Shown one piece after another: positions 35,582-48,139 of a DNA stretch of 64,000 nt. The DNA lies in assembly GCF_029962835.1 (NCBI RefSeq), contig NC_080589.1, forward strand, positions 22,519,586 through 22,583,585, read 5' to 3'. Under the pieces are notes generated by a model, which was not told the origin of the DNA, did no database searches, and worked only from the letters and a program-made list of their open reading frames with translations. Every line of letters begins with the position of its first letter. The first letter of the stretch is position 1. The stretch comes from Magnolia sinica (taxonomy: Eukaryota > Streptophyta > Magnoliopsida > Magnoliales > Magnoliaceae). The position numbers and the translations under genes were made by a program.

Positions 35582-35995
35582 AGCTTTGTGGGGCCCACCG
35601 GGATGTATGGATTTTATCCATTTATCTGGGTCATTTTGAAGTATGAACCCAAAACTGAGGCAGATCCAAGGCTCGAGTGGACCACACAGCGGGGATTGGA
35701 CGTCCACCGTTAAAAACTTCTTGGGACCACGGAAGACTTGGATGAAGCTGCTATTTGTATTTTCCCTTCATCCGGGTACATATGACCTTATGAACAGGTT
35801 GGATGGCTGATAAACATAACGGTGGTTCCTATGAAGGTTTCAACTGTGGGAGTCATGATCACTGCAACTTCCTGTGGTGTGGCCCACTTGAGCCTTGGAT
35901 CTGCGTCAGTTTTGGGTTTATGCCCTAAACTGATCTGAAAATTGGATGAACGGTGTGGATAAAACCAATATATCACGGCGGTCCCCATAGAGCCC
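35582..35995. repeat. Foldback repeat, near-full copy
   Basis: It starts TTGTGGGGCCCACCGGGATGTATGG and ends ATATCACGGCGGTCCCCATAGAG. The two arms are inverted and the centre contains TCCGGGTACATATGACCTTATG. At about 410 bp it serves as a good reference copy. Confidence 0.8.
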
Positions 35996-36418
35996 TCGCT
36001 TGAACCGATTTCCGTCTAGCGGGGGCAGGACGCAAGCCGGTTTTAATTTCATGCCATCGGTACAAGTTTAAGGGAAAAACTCATCCTGGACAGACCACAT
36101 CAGATAAAATAGTTCGAAATTAACTCACAACGTTAATGCAATTATAGGCTACAAACAACTCTTTAAGTTTTTTTGAAAACAGACTCTACCGTGTGTTCAT
36201 GAATGTCTGATTAAGATGAATGTATCAAATTGACCGAGGGGTTACTTCAATCATTGATTTAGTGAAGCTTACATCCCATTCTCAGGAGGCCTTTTAGACT
36301 TCAACAAAAAGTCAACGGTTGGTAGAGGGACATTTTTAAATTGAAAAAAATTAAAATAGTGCTAGGAGGGCTAAAAAAAAATATAACATTAATTTATGGT
36401 ATCAACGCCTATATTAAG

Positions 36419-36715
36419 TAATAATTTAGGGCTTAGACTCTTAGGAGTTTCAACACCCAGTCAAGGGTTGAGTATCCATAGGTGGTGAAATCCCACTATG
36501 GCGTGAGTGTGGGGGGTGTGTGTGCTTGTGTGAAAAAAAAAAAGAAAAAAAAAGTAATAATTTAGTCCTTAGACTCCCAGGAGTTTCAACACCTGGTCAA
36601 GGGTCCGAGTATCCATAGGTGGTGAAATCCCACTATGGCAGAGTGTGGGAGGTGTGTGTGCACGTTTTAAAATAAAAATAAATAAATAAATAAATAAATA
36701 AGAGTAATAATTTAG
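36419..36715 (+). mobile_element. Two tandem tRNA-type SINE copies sharing one target sequence
   Basis: Two 5'-truncated SINEs (36,432-36,552 and 36,566-36,702) each begin CTTAGACTC and contain GTCAAGGGTYCGAGTATCC (B-box-like) or its decayed form. Each also has CATAGGTGGTGAAATCCCAC and an A-rich tail. The 13-base AGTAATAATTTAG stands before, between and after them (36,419, 36,553 and 36,703). Confidence 0.8.
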
Positions 36716-36757
36716 GGCTATTTTATTTAAAAATCCTCAAGATGTTGACCTAAGTTG

Positions 36758-37165
36758 GTGCAACCCTTATTGTGGGTCCCACTTTGATATATGTATTATG
36801 TAGCGACGCTTCATCCATTTTCCCTAATCATTTGTGTATTATCCAAAAAATAAAACAAATCTAATTATTGGGTGGACCTTACCATAGGAAACAGTGGTGA
36901 TTGACCATTAATGAGCCACAAAAGTTTTGGATCAAGCGGATATTTGTTTTTTATTTTCCTTTCGTACATGATGTGCCCTTGATAACATTAAGGTGCACCC
37001 TGAGAAGTTTTTAATGGTAGGTGTTTAATCACAACTGTTTCCTATGTATGGTCCACCTGATAATTGAATCAAATTCATTTTCGGGATAATTCCCTAAAAT
37101 GATCTGAAAAGAGTGGATGGACGGCATAGATGCAGAATACAACATCACGGTGGGCCCCACTGTAA
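36758..37165. repeat. Foldback repeat, near-full copy
   Basis: It runs from TGTGGGTCCCACTTTGATATATG to CATCACGGTGGGCCCCACTG. The arms and the central ACATGATGTGCCCTTGATAAC block are recognisable. Confidence 0.75.
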
Positions 37166-37719
37166 GGGCCGCACCTTCTTGGGTGAGCATGTGTTCTTAC
37201 CTAATCCACTACCGTCATCAAGTCGCACTTGACATAAATATTTAATAATTGTATCAATCTTTTAATAGAATGGTACAATGAGAAACCACTTATGTAATCT
37301 TCAGTTACTGAATAAATGGTACCAGTCAAGCCAAATTTTCATTTTCAGAACGTTTATTTGATGGCTTTCATTTTAGGTTGCTCCACTGCCAAAGAATCAA
37401 TGGAATTGGCTGATTCTAATCGTCTGATCAAGCGATTCCTGCTCATGTGGACCATAACATTTCTGAACCGTCCATTTTATAGGCCACAGGTAGGACGGCT
37501 ATGTTGCTATCATCTGCAAAGTTTTTCGTATATGGTTCGTATATCATCTGCAAAGTTTTTCGTATATGGGCAATTGAGATTATGCTGGGATTGTTCAGGA
37601 GTCCGATGGATATTTCCGCGTGGCTTATGATGATATCATTCCCCAGGAGACTTTGGAATTAATTCTATTTGTATTTGGAAGTTGGATGATGGGGATCACC
37701 ACCATTTTAAGTTGCGGCC

Positions 37720-37797
37720 TTACTCTTGCTCCGGTGGTAGACTCTCAGGAGTTTCAACACGTGTGTGGGTGTGTGTGTTTAAAAAAAAAAAGAAAAA
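37720..37797 (+). mobile_element. SINE copy with internal deletion
   Basis: GCTCCGGTGGTAGACTCTCA (A-box region) runs straight into GTGTGTGGGTGTG and an A-rich tail. The B-box part is missing. Confidence 0.65.
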
Positions 37798-38724
37798 GTT
37801 TTCGGCCTCTCATCTTCTGTACAAGAGATAAATTCACATCAATCCAAACCGTCCAAATTGTATGGGTCATTGAAAATTACAATAATTGAGTTATCCTAAC
37901 CATCCGATGGTTGGCTATCAATGGATGTCCGAAAATAAAATGGTATTGGCCTAAATTCAACCCGTTGGACTTTTTCCTAATCCACCCATTTATGGTGTTG
38001 AAGTGTCCTCAGAGATTAGGATGACCCAAATTGCGTGATGGCAAGGTAAGCCCTGTAAACATGGCGGTGAGCTTAGGTGGGCATCTCATCCTCATCATCA
38101 TTATTATTATTATTATTTTAAATATATGAGCTGGAAATTTTTTTCCAGCATTTGGGAAAGAGATTCCTTTGACAAGGACCACGACGTGTATGTGAAATCC
38201 ACTTGACCGGTAGATGTGTAATCCTATCTTAGGGCTATAGCCTAAAAACCTGGCTGACCCTCTGATTTATGTTGGCCGTACCAAATGAAATAGCTGGGAG
38301 AGCGATGTTAATAGTGAGTTTTGTAGGTGTGAAATCCACTCTAACCATTAGATGTTACACAAAACTTTAGGCATGAGGCCTAAAAATCGGAACAATCCAA
38401 GATTTAGGTGGGTGATACTGTGGGAAATATTTTGCATGGTCATAGCCTTGTATATTGTTTCCAATTGTGGTCCAGTTGAATTACGAATGGAGCTGATTTT
38501 TGAGCCCTACACTAAAATTTGGGTCTCACAGCTAATGGTGAAAGAAAGGAAACACAGCATAGTGGGGCCTACATAGGCGTTTTGGTTATCTAGGGAGTCT
38601 TTCTCAAGGATAAATTAGACATTCTGCATTCCAACATGCTAGGGGAATGTTTTAGTATATATCCGATTTGAATATCCAAAGTCAAATCTTATTGGAATAT
38701 CATATATGTTGATGAATTTCCAGA
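37798..38724. other. Old foldback-like repeat remnants, no gene
   Basis: Blocks such as GAAATCCACTCTAACC and GTGGTCCAGTTGAATTACG recall a diverged foldback element (38,160-38,580). Nothing else is supported. Confidence 0.4.
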
Positions 38725-39469
38725 TTAATTGTCAGGCTTGTATCCTAGACTGTACCGTTTCTTAAACTCTCGAGGTCTTTCCGGTCGAATTCTGGCGATC
38801 CGCGACGCGTAAATAGCATTTGCGCGCGACCCTGAGTTGCATCCTATCGATCTGAGTCAGCTTGACTCGAGACTTGTACCATTGTGACCGCACTGTCACC
38901 GCGGTTCTAACGTCACGTCTTGGGCACTGATGCGATACCCAGGCTAGGAGTTGTGGGCCTACGTATATTTCGAAGAAATGCCGTGCGTTACAAATTCCGA
39001 GAGAATATCTATAACCCATCAAATCAATCAATCAATGTACAAGTCAAGTACACATTCATCACTCACCCATCCCTCTCTCAACTAAAGACAACTCTCAAGT
39101 CAAGTACACCCATCACACCCATACCTCTCTCCTTACATCACTCTCTCTTTCTCTCATTTCTCTCTTCACTCCCAAGCAAACAAGAGAGCAACTGTCGAAG
39201 GTTTTTCAAGGAGAGAAAGAAGCTAGGTGTGGCCCACTTCCTACCTCTCTAATCTCCCATCTCCACCCTTCAATCATCATCATCTTTCATAAAAAAAGAA
39301 GCTTAGGAGCATAGCATTCCAAGGAGCCAAGAAGTGGAAATCAGTGGGTGTTCATAGTACTAGATCATGATTTTGTTATAGGGCCCACATGATTTGGGAC
39401 CCATCTTGTTGTATGTGTTGTATATGGCCTATTAGGGGAGCTCATAGTGGCAGAGCTCCCCTGCCTCAC

Positions 39470-39472
<3 letters not shown>

Positions 39473-39510
<38 letters not shown>
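39473..39510. repeat. (TC)n microsatellite
   Basis: A pure TC run of about 18 units at the start of the minisatellite. Confidence 0.95.
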
Positions 39511-40321
39511 CTTCCCATCTTGTGGCCCACTATGATGTATTTTTTTTATCCATGCCATCCACAACGTGGACCACACCGCTGTCCACAATGGGCCCACCTA
39601 CACGTGGACCCCACACATGATGTATATGTTGTATCCTCATCGTCCATCTGGGATGGTGGGACCCACACACATGATGTACGTGTTCCATCCATGCTGTCCA
39701 GACCCTAGACGCTAGATGGAAGGGAAATACAAATATCTGCTTGATTCGTTGTAGATGGTGGGCCACACGTGTGGACCCACCTTGACGAAGCGTTTTATCC
39801 TGATCGTCCAGTGGATGGTCAGGCTGCTCAAATGTCCACCATGTCTAGCAGCGCAGAGAGATGGAGCTCAGAGGCAACTTCCTCTTCCCTTGAACTCCGG
39901 ATCAGCCTTTCCAGGTGCTTTAGTCGATGGTGGGCCACACGTGTGGACCCACCTTGACGAAGCGTTTTATCCTGATCGTCCAGTGGATGGTGGGGCTTGC
40001 CTCAATGTATGTGCCTTGCATCCAGGTCGTCCGTCCATGACGCTGGATGCTAGGCTGAATCTTTTACATTAAAAAAATAATAAATATAATAATAAATACA
40101 CACACACATGATATATCTGGTGGGACCCACCTAATGGGAAGCTTATTGGCTGGTGTACTTTACATCAACTATATAGCTGATGTATTGACGTCACCAGGTT
40201 CTGTGGGTCCCACACGATGTGTGTATTTCATCCTACACCGTCCATCCATTTGAAGACGTGGGCCACACCAAGATGTATGTGTTTATCCACACTGCCCATC
40301 TGTTTTAAGGGTGGGCCCACC

Positions 40322-40697
40322 CCACACATGTGACACATGTGGGCAGGTGGGACCCACCTCGATTTATGTATTTTGTATCCACACCATCCATCTAAACGGT
40401 GCGGTATGGGGCACACCCTGATGTATGTGTTTGTATCCACACCGTTCATCTAGACGGGCCGTGTGGAGCCCGGCCCTGATGTATGGGTCTTATCCGCACC
40501 GTCCGTAGGCCACACATGTGACACATGTGGGCAGGTGGGACCCACCTCGATTTATGTATTTTGTATCCACACCATCCATCTAAACGGTGCGGTATGGGGC
40601 ACACCCTGATGTATGTGTTTGTATCCACACCGTTCATCTAGACGGGCCGTGTGGAGCCCGGCCCTGATGTATGGGTCTTATCCGCACCGTCCGTAGG
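40322..40697 (+). repeat. Identical 188-bp tandem duplication
   Basis: The unit starting CCACACATGTGACACATGTG and ending GCACCGTCCGTAGG recurs at 40,510 with no difference I can see. It is much younger than the array around it. Confidence 0.85.
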
Positions 40698-41828
40698 ATG
40701 GGACCCATGTGATGTATGTGATTTATATCCAGGCCGTCCGTCCATTTCTAAGACGTGAGGCTAGCCATGATGCAAATGTTGTATATCCTCACCGCAGCTT
40801 GTTGGACGTTGGGACTCCATGATGAATGTCTTATAAACCCATACCGTCTGGCCATGGATGCAGGGCCCACCTGCTGTGTGAACATAGGGCCCACCATGCT
40901 ATATGTGTTTCATCTATGCCATCCACTTGTGTGGCCCATTGTGATATATTTGAGGCCCATAGAAGTGGCCCATTGTGATGTATTTGAGGCCCATTTGGAA
41001 CGTACAGTGACCCCACCATGATATAAGTGTTTTATCTGCACCATTTGTGTAGTGGACCCCACCATGATATAAGTGTTTTATTTGCACCGTCCGTGCAGTG
41101 GACTCCACCATGATATAAGTGTTTTATCCACTGGACGGTGGGTCTGACATTGATGTATACGTTCTATCCCCACTGTCCATTGCTTGGACGTGGGGCCACC
41201 TCGATGTGTGTGTAGGGTCCACACCGTCCATGGGACCCACGTGATATACATGTTTTATCCTGGCCGTCCAGGTCACGTGGGACCCACCCTAATCTATGTG
41301 TTTTATCCACCGTCCATCCGTGGACGGTGGAACCCACCAGTAGCATATAACTGCTGTGGTTAAACGCCAACAGTTCTATGGGTCTGATCACGAGGTATGT
41401 GTTATACCCGAACTGTTCATCTGTTTAACCCAAGTCGTCCAATTGTCTGGACGTGATCGTGGGACCACCATGATGTTTATGTATATCATTCACACCGTCC
41501 AGCGGTCTGAACGATGGCACACACCTTTAATGTATATGCACTTGTACTGTATCCAGCACGTGAGGCTCGCATTGATATATGTGTTTTATCTATACCGCCG
41601 CCCATCTCATGTGATGTGGCCCATCTTGATATTTGTGTGAATCATATCTACGGCCCATTGTAATGTGTATGAGGTCGATGTGTTGCGGCCCATCTCAATG
41701 TATATGAGGCCCATTGTTGCGGCCCATGTGATGCGACCCACTTGATCTATATGAGGCCCATTGTTGCGGCCCATCTTGATGTACATGAGGCCCATTGTTG
41801 CGGCCCGTGTGATGCGGCCCACTTGATG

Positions 41829-42020
41829 TATGAGACCCTTGTGTAAGGCCCATTGTGATATATGAGACCCTTGTATAAGGCCCATTATAATGTATGAGAC
41901 CCCTGTGTAAGACCCATTATGATATATGAGACCCTTGTGTAAGGCCCATTGTAATATATGAGATCTTTGTGTAAGGTCCATTGTGATGTATGAGACCCTT
42001 GTGTAAGGCCCATTGTGATT
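41829..42020 (+). repeat. 32-bp tandem array, six units
   Basis: Units read TATGAGACCCTTGTGTAAGG then CCCATTGTGATA, with a few changes each. Confidence 0.85.
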
Positions 42021-44721
42021 GTGTAAGGCCCATTATGATTATATGAGGCCCATTAAGATTATATGTGGCCATTGTGACTATATGAGGCCTATATGATGAG
42101 GCCCAGCGTGATGTATGTGAGGCCTATGTGATGAGGCCCATTGTGATTGTATGAGACCCATTGCGATTGTATGTAGCCCATTGTAATTGTCTCATTAGGC
42201 CCATGATGATGTTAGGCCCACATGTATCTATTGTATTAAAGGCCATGTTATGGGGTCAATTGATGTATTTAAGCCCTTGTATGAGGCCTAATGTGATGTA
42301 TATGAGGCCCATTGTATCCGTGAGGCCCAATGTATGTATATAAGCCCATCTCAGTCTCCCTTAAGGTGATAACTAAATGAGGCCCCCATTGTGATTGATG
42401 ATTACCCATCTTCACTGATGTATGACCCATGATGTTAGACCTCCATCATATAATGCTTCCCCTACCTTGTTAGGATCCATTCCAACCTATGGGCCCATCT
42501 TTGAGCGAGCTTAATAGATATATTACCCACTTTCCCTTATTCGGCCCTAGGAAGCCCAATGATTGTAATGATGTCCACATCTGTAGGACTCATCTAAGCC
42601 TTGTTTAGGCCCATTCTCATGTCACCTTAGTAGGGCCCTAAGCCCAAATCTTGATATGGGCAAGACGTCACACCTGTGAAAGTATCGTTACTCATCTTGA
42701 TTGATAGCTATCCCATCCTGTTGAGGACCATCCCATGTGATAGATGATGCTTTCCATTCTATACCCCTTTGTTAGGACCGATCTCATTGTTGTGAGCTCA
42801 TCCCATGGAACGCCCACTATTTATAGCATATATTGGTGACTTAGGTATAGCCCAGTTGCTACATTGTGATTGTATGAGACTCATTATGATTATATGAGGC
42901 CCATTGTGATTGTGTGAAGCCCCTTGTATGTGCGAGGCCCCATTGTGATGCGTGAGACCCACCATGTGAATGTGATTGTGTGCATGCTACTCGTTCATTA
43001 TTACAGGCCATGGGCCGTCTTATACAGGTCTACTATAATGTATGTGATTATAATCATGCTTAATATACTTCATAATACATGCCTATACACATCATTCGCA
43101 TACTTAATATGAGGAGTGATTGAGCATAGCATGTGCCATTAGGCTGATTGTTTATGGGACTCCTTGAGAGACAGAGTTGCCCCACATGAGCGTGTGGTAC
43201 GCGCAGGTTTGATGCATGATTGGATGGTATGGTTCATGCGTCTTGCATTTTGTGACATGATCATTTGGCGCCCTAGCGACAGCAGGGCTGTGGCCTCCAC
43301 GGGCATATCGTGGATGGCCAGATAGGATACCGGAAATGTTTGATTTGAGCAAATGGGCACTTTGGATGTCCTTGGGTAAAATTTCCTAGACTCTTGAGGC
43401 CAGGGGATGCTCCAACGTCTAGACTGAGTGGAAGACATGAGCGCCGAGTGTCGAATACCAGGAGGCCGCACTTCCCATGTGTCGTGGTCGATTGGGAGGG
43501 GGTGTGGCCTTACCCACCTGAGGGAGTAGGCAATGATAGACTGAGTCTGACCAGCTTGAGGAATGAGTCCGCTATCGACAAGCCGAGCCGATATTGGCAG
43601 GTGGATGGTAAGGTTTCTTCCACTTACCTAGTTGTGCGCTCGGATAGAGGCGACAAACTAGCGTAGAGTTTACTAAACCCCGATGATGATCCCAGAGATG
43701 TACAGTACTAATACGTGGACTTATCAAGCAGGAGTTGCATACTCAGCATTTTACCCATTCATTCATTCATTCATTTATTATCCACTCAAGCTGGTTGTGT
43801 ACAACTAATTGTTATGTATACCTTTGCAATGGTCAGGATTTCGGTTGGGGCGCGCGACTAATCTGAGATCAGGAGTTTACCACATTGAGTCTGACTATCC
43901 AAATTTAGGTATGAGACTAGTTTGGATAGAAGTCCCTTGTGATGGACCCTATAGCCTGAGATACTACATACTATCATCTTGACTTCACACTCTAGGTTGG
44001 TCATTTCATTCGCACCGCATATTGCATTACATCCGCAGCATATGACATTTTGGGTTGCTATGTTTCTGCATTTATATGGCCTGAATGAGGTTGACGGTAT
44101 TCGTGGACTTGTCAGGATTTGCATATTGCATTATATCATCGGTATCTAATATTTGGCTTACTATGTCTCCGCATTACATAATTGATGTACATTGTGTCCT
44201 CAATATATGATATTGGCTTATTATGTTTTTGCATTGCATAGCTTGGATAAGGCTGATGATATTTATGGACTTACTAGCATATTTCCGCATTGCTCTGATA
44301 TTGTATACTTGACATTTATCTTGTGCACACACTTACACTATCCTTTAAGCTTTCTATAAGCTTATGCATGATAGATGTGTGCAGGTAGCGTTAGGTCGCA
44401 GCAGCGTTGAGCTTGGAGCATGCAGCTGTTTTCTGGAGTTTGATTTTCGATATATGTATTTCTCTTTCAGCACTGTATTCAAATATTTATATTAGTAGAT
44501 CTGTGATGATGATATTGCATTTGTGATTTGGATAAACTTGTGGTTATGCTTCTTACGAGATAAATGTACGATGGAAAATCCTCCTTTTAAGATCCCAGGA
44601 TCGGAATCTAGCGTATGGGCACTAGGAGCCGAGAACGGGGTATTATGAAGGCCGTCGGCACTGGATTCAGTGATCGAAAATTTTGTGAGCTCGTTTTCCA
44701 AGTTTAGGGCGTGATATTAAC

Positions 44722-44913
44722 ACCCAACGCACATTTTTTTTTCCATTGTTGTTCAAGTATGAACGAGGCTTAGATTGTGATGTTTAGTTAATGGAGAATG
44801 AGTTTCTTGCGAGGGTTTGTTGAAATGGGGAAACTTCTTGTCTTCCACAATAGACTTTTCGGTCCTATTGAGTGAAGCAATATCTTATGAGGTGTCATAT
44901 AATAAATCAGGAC
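44722..44913. other. Spacer, nothing seen
   Basis: Short stretch between the candidate LTR and the Harbinger element. No supported feature. Confidence 0.4.
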
Positions 44914-45395
44914 TTAGGCCCCGTTTGTTAAATCTGAAGTCTAAAGCCTGAATCTGAAATGTTTCCATTCAAAGTCTTATAGATGTCAAATCAAGGTAAA
45001 AAGTGGTTTAGTAACATGTAAGTTGAAAATTAAGAATTGAATTTTAAACTAATCTCTTTGTAATAAACTGCTCGAAGCCTTTGTTTTTCATTGACATTTA
45101 ACTTTATCTTTAAATCCACATATCAAAACACTCAACATTTCTTTTATTAAATCAAAAGAAAATTTCAAGATGAAAATTGGTCAATAACACTAAAAAAAAT
45201 TAAAATATCATTATACATAAGCCACTCAATCCCTCTCAGCGGAAAGTGACAGCAATTTCTTCTCGCATATTGGACATAATATTGTTCAAAGTTTCCAAAT
45301 ACTCCTTTTATGGCATAATCCGCGATAATTCACCTTGAAAGTTGACTTGCATTATATTCTTGGCACACATCGGAGATGGATTATATTCCCATGTA

Positions 45396-46594
45396 TTATG
45401 TAGTCATGCATGCAATAACTATGTCTCTTTGCGTTGGGAAGGAATATGGTGTCATCCGCTTCAAAATTGCAAAACGCGCCTTCAACACACCAAAAGACCT
45501 TTCGATTACATTCCGTAACTTTGCATGCATATGATTAAAAACTTCTTCTTTACTAGTTGGCCGCCCACCACTACGAAAGTCACCCAACCAATACCGAACA
45601 TTACGGTGTGGTGCCATAAATCCTCTTGTGTGAGTGTAAGCAGCATCAACAAGATAATATTTATCTACATAAAAATAAATGACAGTTTAGCAAAATTTCA
45701 AATTATAATTTTACCAAGTTATATGAAAAAGTATATTAAATATTACCAGGAGGGGGCAACGGAAATTTCTTTGTTGGATCAAGTACAGCATCCATAAGTA
45801 CCCTTGAATCATGTGCCACCCCTTCCCATCCAGTTATGACATATGTAAAAATCATATTAAAGTCACAAATAGCCATAACGTTCTGAGCACATTCACCCCT
45901 TCCTCTTCCTCTGTAAGGTATTTGTTTATCTATCGGGATACATGCAGGAATGAGGGTTCTATCTAACACACCAACGGCACCCTAAACATTAAAGGTAAAT
46001 TGTTAACCCTTAAGTAAGATGATTCAATTATAAGTAAATATATTTATATTTTTTTATATGAAGTTTTACCTTAAATATTTGCCGAAGATGTCGGTGTGTT
46101 CTGATTTCTTGGACATTTTAATCAAATGATGGAGTGACAATCATTTCTTTGGCAAATTTTAGCATAGCAAGTAATACCTCATGAAAGTACTTATGCACCA
46201 TTTGTGTTGAATGTACAAATCGATTTCTTACCAATCTATTCCGAAGGTTATGACTAATTGTCATTATAAACATGGCAATCTTTTCCTCGAGTGATACATA
46301 TCTACTATCAAATAATCACCTTCGAATGCGAAACAAGTTACACAAACTATTGAATGTATCTTTCTCCATTCTAAACAATTCGTAGCAAACTGAAGATGGA
46401 CCATCTAGCAATTCTTTCACAAAATATGATCCAGGTAATGCAGGAGAACTTGCTTGTATTCTGTTGGTAAACGTCTCTAAATAATTAAATAGCAGCTTTA
46501 ATACAACAATCTTCAATAATTTCTTCTGTTCATTTGTTAATGCCATAATTCTGTCAACATCGAAAGTAAAGACTTCAATTAGATGTTTAAACAA
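45396..46594 (-). pseudogene. Harbinger transposase (DDE), three exons, lightly damaged
   Basis: This nuclease cuts and joins the element ends. Exon 1 (46,594 or 46,543 to 46,070) contains ASSPALPGSYFVKELLDG and an HNLRNRLVRNRF helix region. Exon 2 (45,981-45,747) starts GAVGVLDRTLIPACI and contains ITGWEGVAHDSRVL. Exon 3 (45,664-45,396) contains LVDAAYTHTRGFM and RNVIERSFGVLKARF. The three catalytic acidic residues (D in VLDRT, D in AHDSR, E in VIERS) are all present, although the usual G after the first D is R. Intron borders are GT/AG. Exon 1 has an in-frame TGA at about 46,313 and a TAA near 46,115, both one C-to-T step from a sense codon. It is therefore probably inactive, but only recently so. 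Confidence 0.85.
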
Positions 46595-46860
46595 TTAACT
46601 AGTTAAGATTAACAAATCTCTTAAATATCTTATATCGATAGAAATCGATATGCTTTATATAATAATCTTCAGCATATCGATAAATCAAGAGTTACAGTGA
46701 AATTAAAGACATGTGAAAGAAATAAAACTATTAAACTAATATTAAAATTATTCAAACTGAACAGTACACTAATATAAAGTCTATAAGCAAAGCTAATGTC
46801 AAAACATTAAAGAAAAAGAAATAAAACTAATGTAAAAAATGTGAAAAAATAAACCACACA
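46595..46860. other. Spacer between the two Harbinger genes
   Basis: AT-rich, no open frame. Both genes point the same way, so this holds the transposase promoter and the partner gene's terminator, by inference. Confidence 0.4.
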
Positions 46861-47801
46861 CTAATCTAAAGTCTCTATCCAAAGCTTCATATCCTCTTCT
46901 TCTTCTAGAAGCATCCACACTTCTCTGTTCTCCTTCTTCTGAGTAAACGATTTTAGAGCTTTAAAGTATAATGGATCTGGTCTTTTTATTGATAACATGC
47001 TGTTTAATTTCATTAAACATTCTTTGATAGTGGGACCTTCTGCATCTGTCTTTTCCAACTGATGTATGAGTGCATCTACGCTGCTTTGGATATCCTTCTT
47101 CCTATTTGGTTTGTGCCGTTTGCATTGATGAGCTTCTAAATCGACAAGCGGTGCCTGTTGGCATTCTTTAGTAGCTGAATTTATGTTAACATCGAGACTG
47201 CCTAAATTGATTTCATTTTCAATCATAGGTGTATTTGAAGGTATTTGAGATGACGACCCAAAATACTCCTCGGGAAGATTGTCGCTATGTGTTGTGTAGG
47301 CTTTAGCACCAGTTGCAACAAAACCTTCAAATAAGGCCCTCAATTCGTTCTCAAATGCTAGTGGTCTATTTCGGAATTGAGCTGTATTCTTATTTGCCTT
47401 AAAAAAAAATAAATCATAAAATCATGTCTTAATTTGATGAAAGGAAAATTCTTATTTAACTATATAACAAAATTTCATAATTACCTTTATGTACTCATCC
47501 CATCTTTCTTCAGGCCAATCGAATTGGCCCGTCAATGCATTGTATCCATGTCCCGTAATGCTTATCAATTTATCCACGCAGTATATTGTACTTTCAGATA
47601 ATCCCATAAATTCTTCAATTGCTTTTGATTAAATTCTTTTCCTGTACGCTTTTTCAACTCAATTATTAATTTGTTCCATGCTTGTTTGGTCAAGCTTGAA
47701 CTTGACCTACCACCCTTATGTGCTTCTTCAAGACAACAATCAATAAATAATTTTTTCTCCAAATCACTCCATCTTGCCCTGCCACTATCCCTTGAAGTCA
47801 T
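46861..47801 (-). pseudogene. Harbinger Myb/SANT-like partner protein, two exons
   Basis: The N-terminus (47,801 onward) is a Myb/SANT-like DNA-binding domain: ARWSDLEKKLFIDCCLEEAH, then KQAWNKLIIELKKRTG and LKNLWDYLKVQYTAW. In this superfamily such a protein accompanies the transposase and binds the element ends. Near 47,575 a one-base frameshift separates TAW from KLISITGHGYNALTGQFDWP, which continues to the donor AAG|GTAATT at about 47,485. Exon 2 (about 47,400-46,861) continues ANKNTAQFRNRPLAFENELR and ends LWIETLD. Apart from the frameshift it reads well. Confidence 0.8.
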
Positions 47802-48139
47802 CGCTACAATAGTCTACTATAAACTGAGAATTGTTTAACGAAGAACAATTGAGTAAAAATCTTTTAATAAATTTACATGATTAAAATAAATAGAAAAGAC
47901 AAAAACTCATGAAAATCAAGTCAATTTTGAAAGATAAAGAGACTGTAATACCTGTTGTATTTTAGAAAAAAATAAACGTGAATTGGTACTATACCAGATT
48001 ATTTCCCGCCAACTTTGATCTCCTTAAAACTGTTTGTACAACTTGAGCTCGATGAGCCCCATATAGGCTTCCAATGCAGGAACTTCGTGCGAAGAGGAGC
48101 AGACGCGGATTTCCTGCTAAAGCCTTTCATAGGAACTTC

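Larger units (their letters stand above)
39375..42400 (+). repeat. Minisatellite built from the foldback-end motif
   Basis: There are several dozen degenerate units of about 40-60 bases reading GGGACCCACC.TGATGTATGTGT then TATCCACACCGTCCATC. From 41,600 they shorten to about 20-32 bases (TGAGGCCCATTGTGATGTA). The same motif forms the arms of the dispersed foldback elements. Open frames over it are repetitive and not genes. Confidence 0.85.
38730..44716 (+). mobile_element. Candidate 6-kb solo LTR with internal minisatellite
   Basis: It begins TGTCAGGC and ends GCGTGATA, an imperfect TG..CA-type inverted end. It is flanked by TTAAT (38,725-38,729) and TTAAC (44,717-44,721), a four-of-five target duplication. 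The first 450 bases and the last 1.5 kb are GC-mixed, non-coding and LTR-like, with AGCTTTCTATAAGCTTATGC near 44,350. The middle is a repeat array. No gag or pol lies inside. It could also be two unrelated repeats. Confidence 0.5.

Noticed and set aside
40228-40637. Two near-identical open frames (MNGVDTNTYIRVC...)
   Set aside because: They arise from the 188-bp tandem duplication in a non-coding minisatellite.
41607-41981. 124-codon open frame with repeated LIQGSHISQWALHKG-like peptide
   Set aside because: It follows the 32-bp array, so the peptide repeat is a by-product. The frame is not conserved across units.
41829-42020. CRISPR-like regular repeats
   Set aside because: The units are directly tandem with no unique spacers, and the host is a plant.
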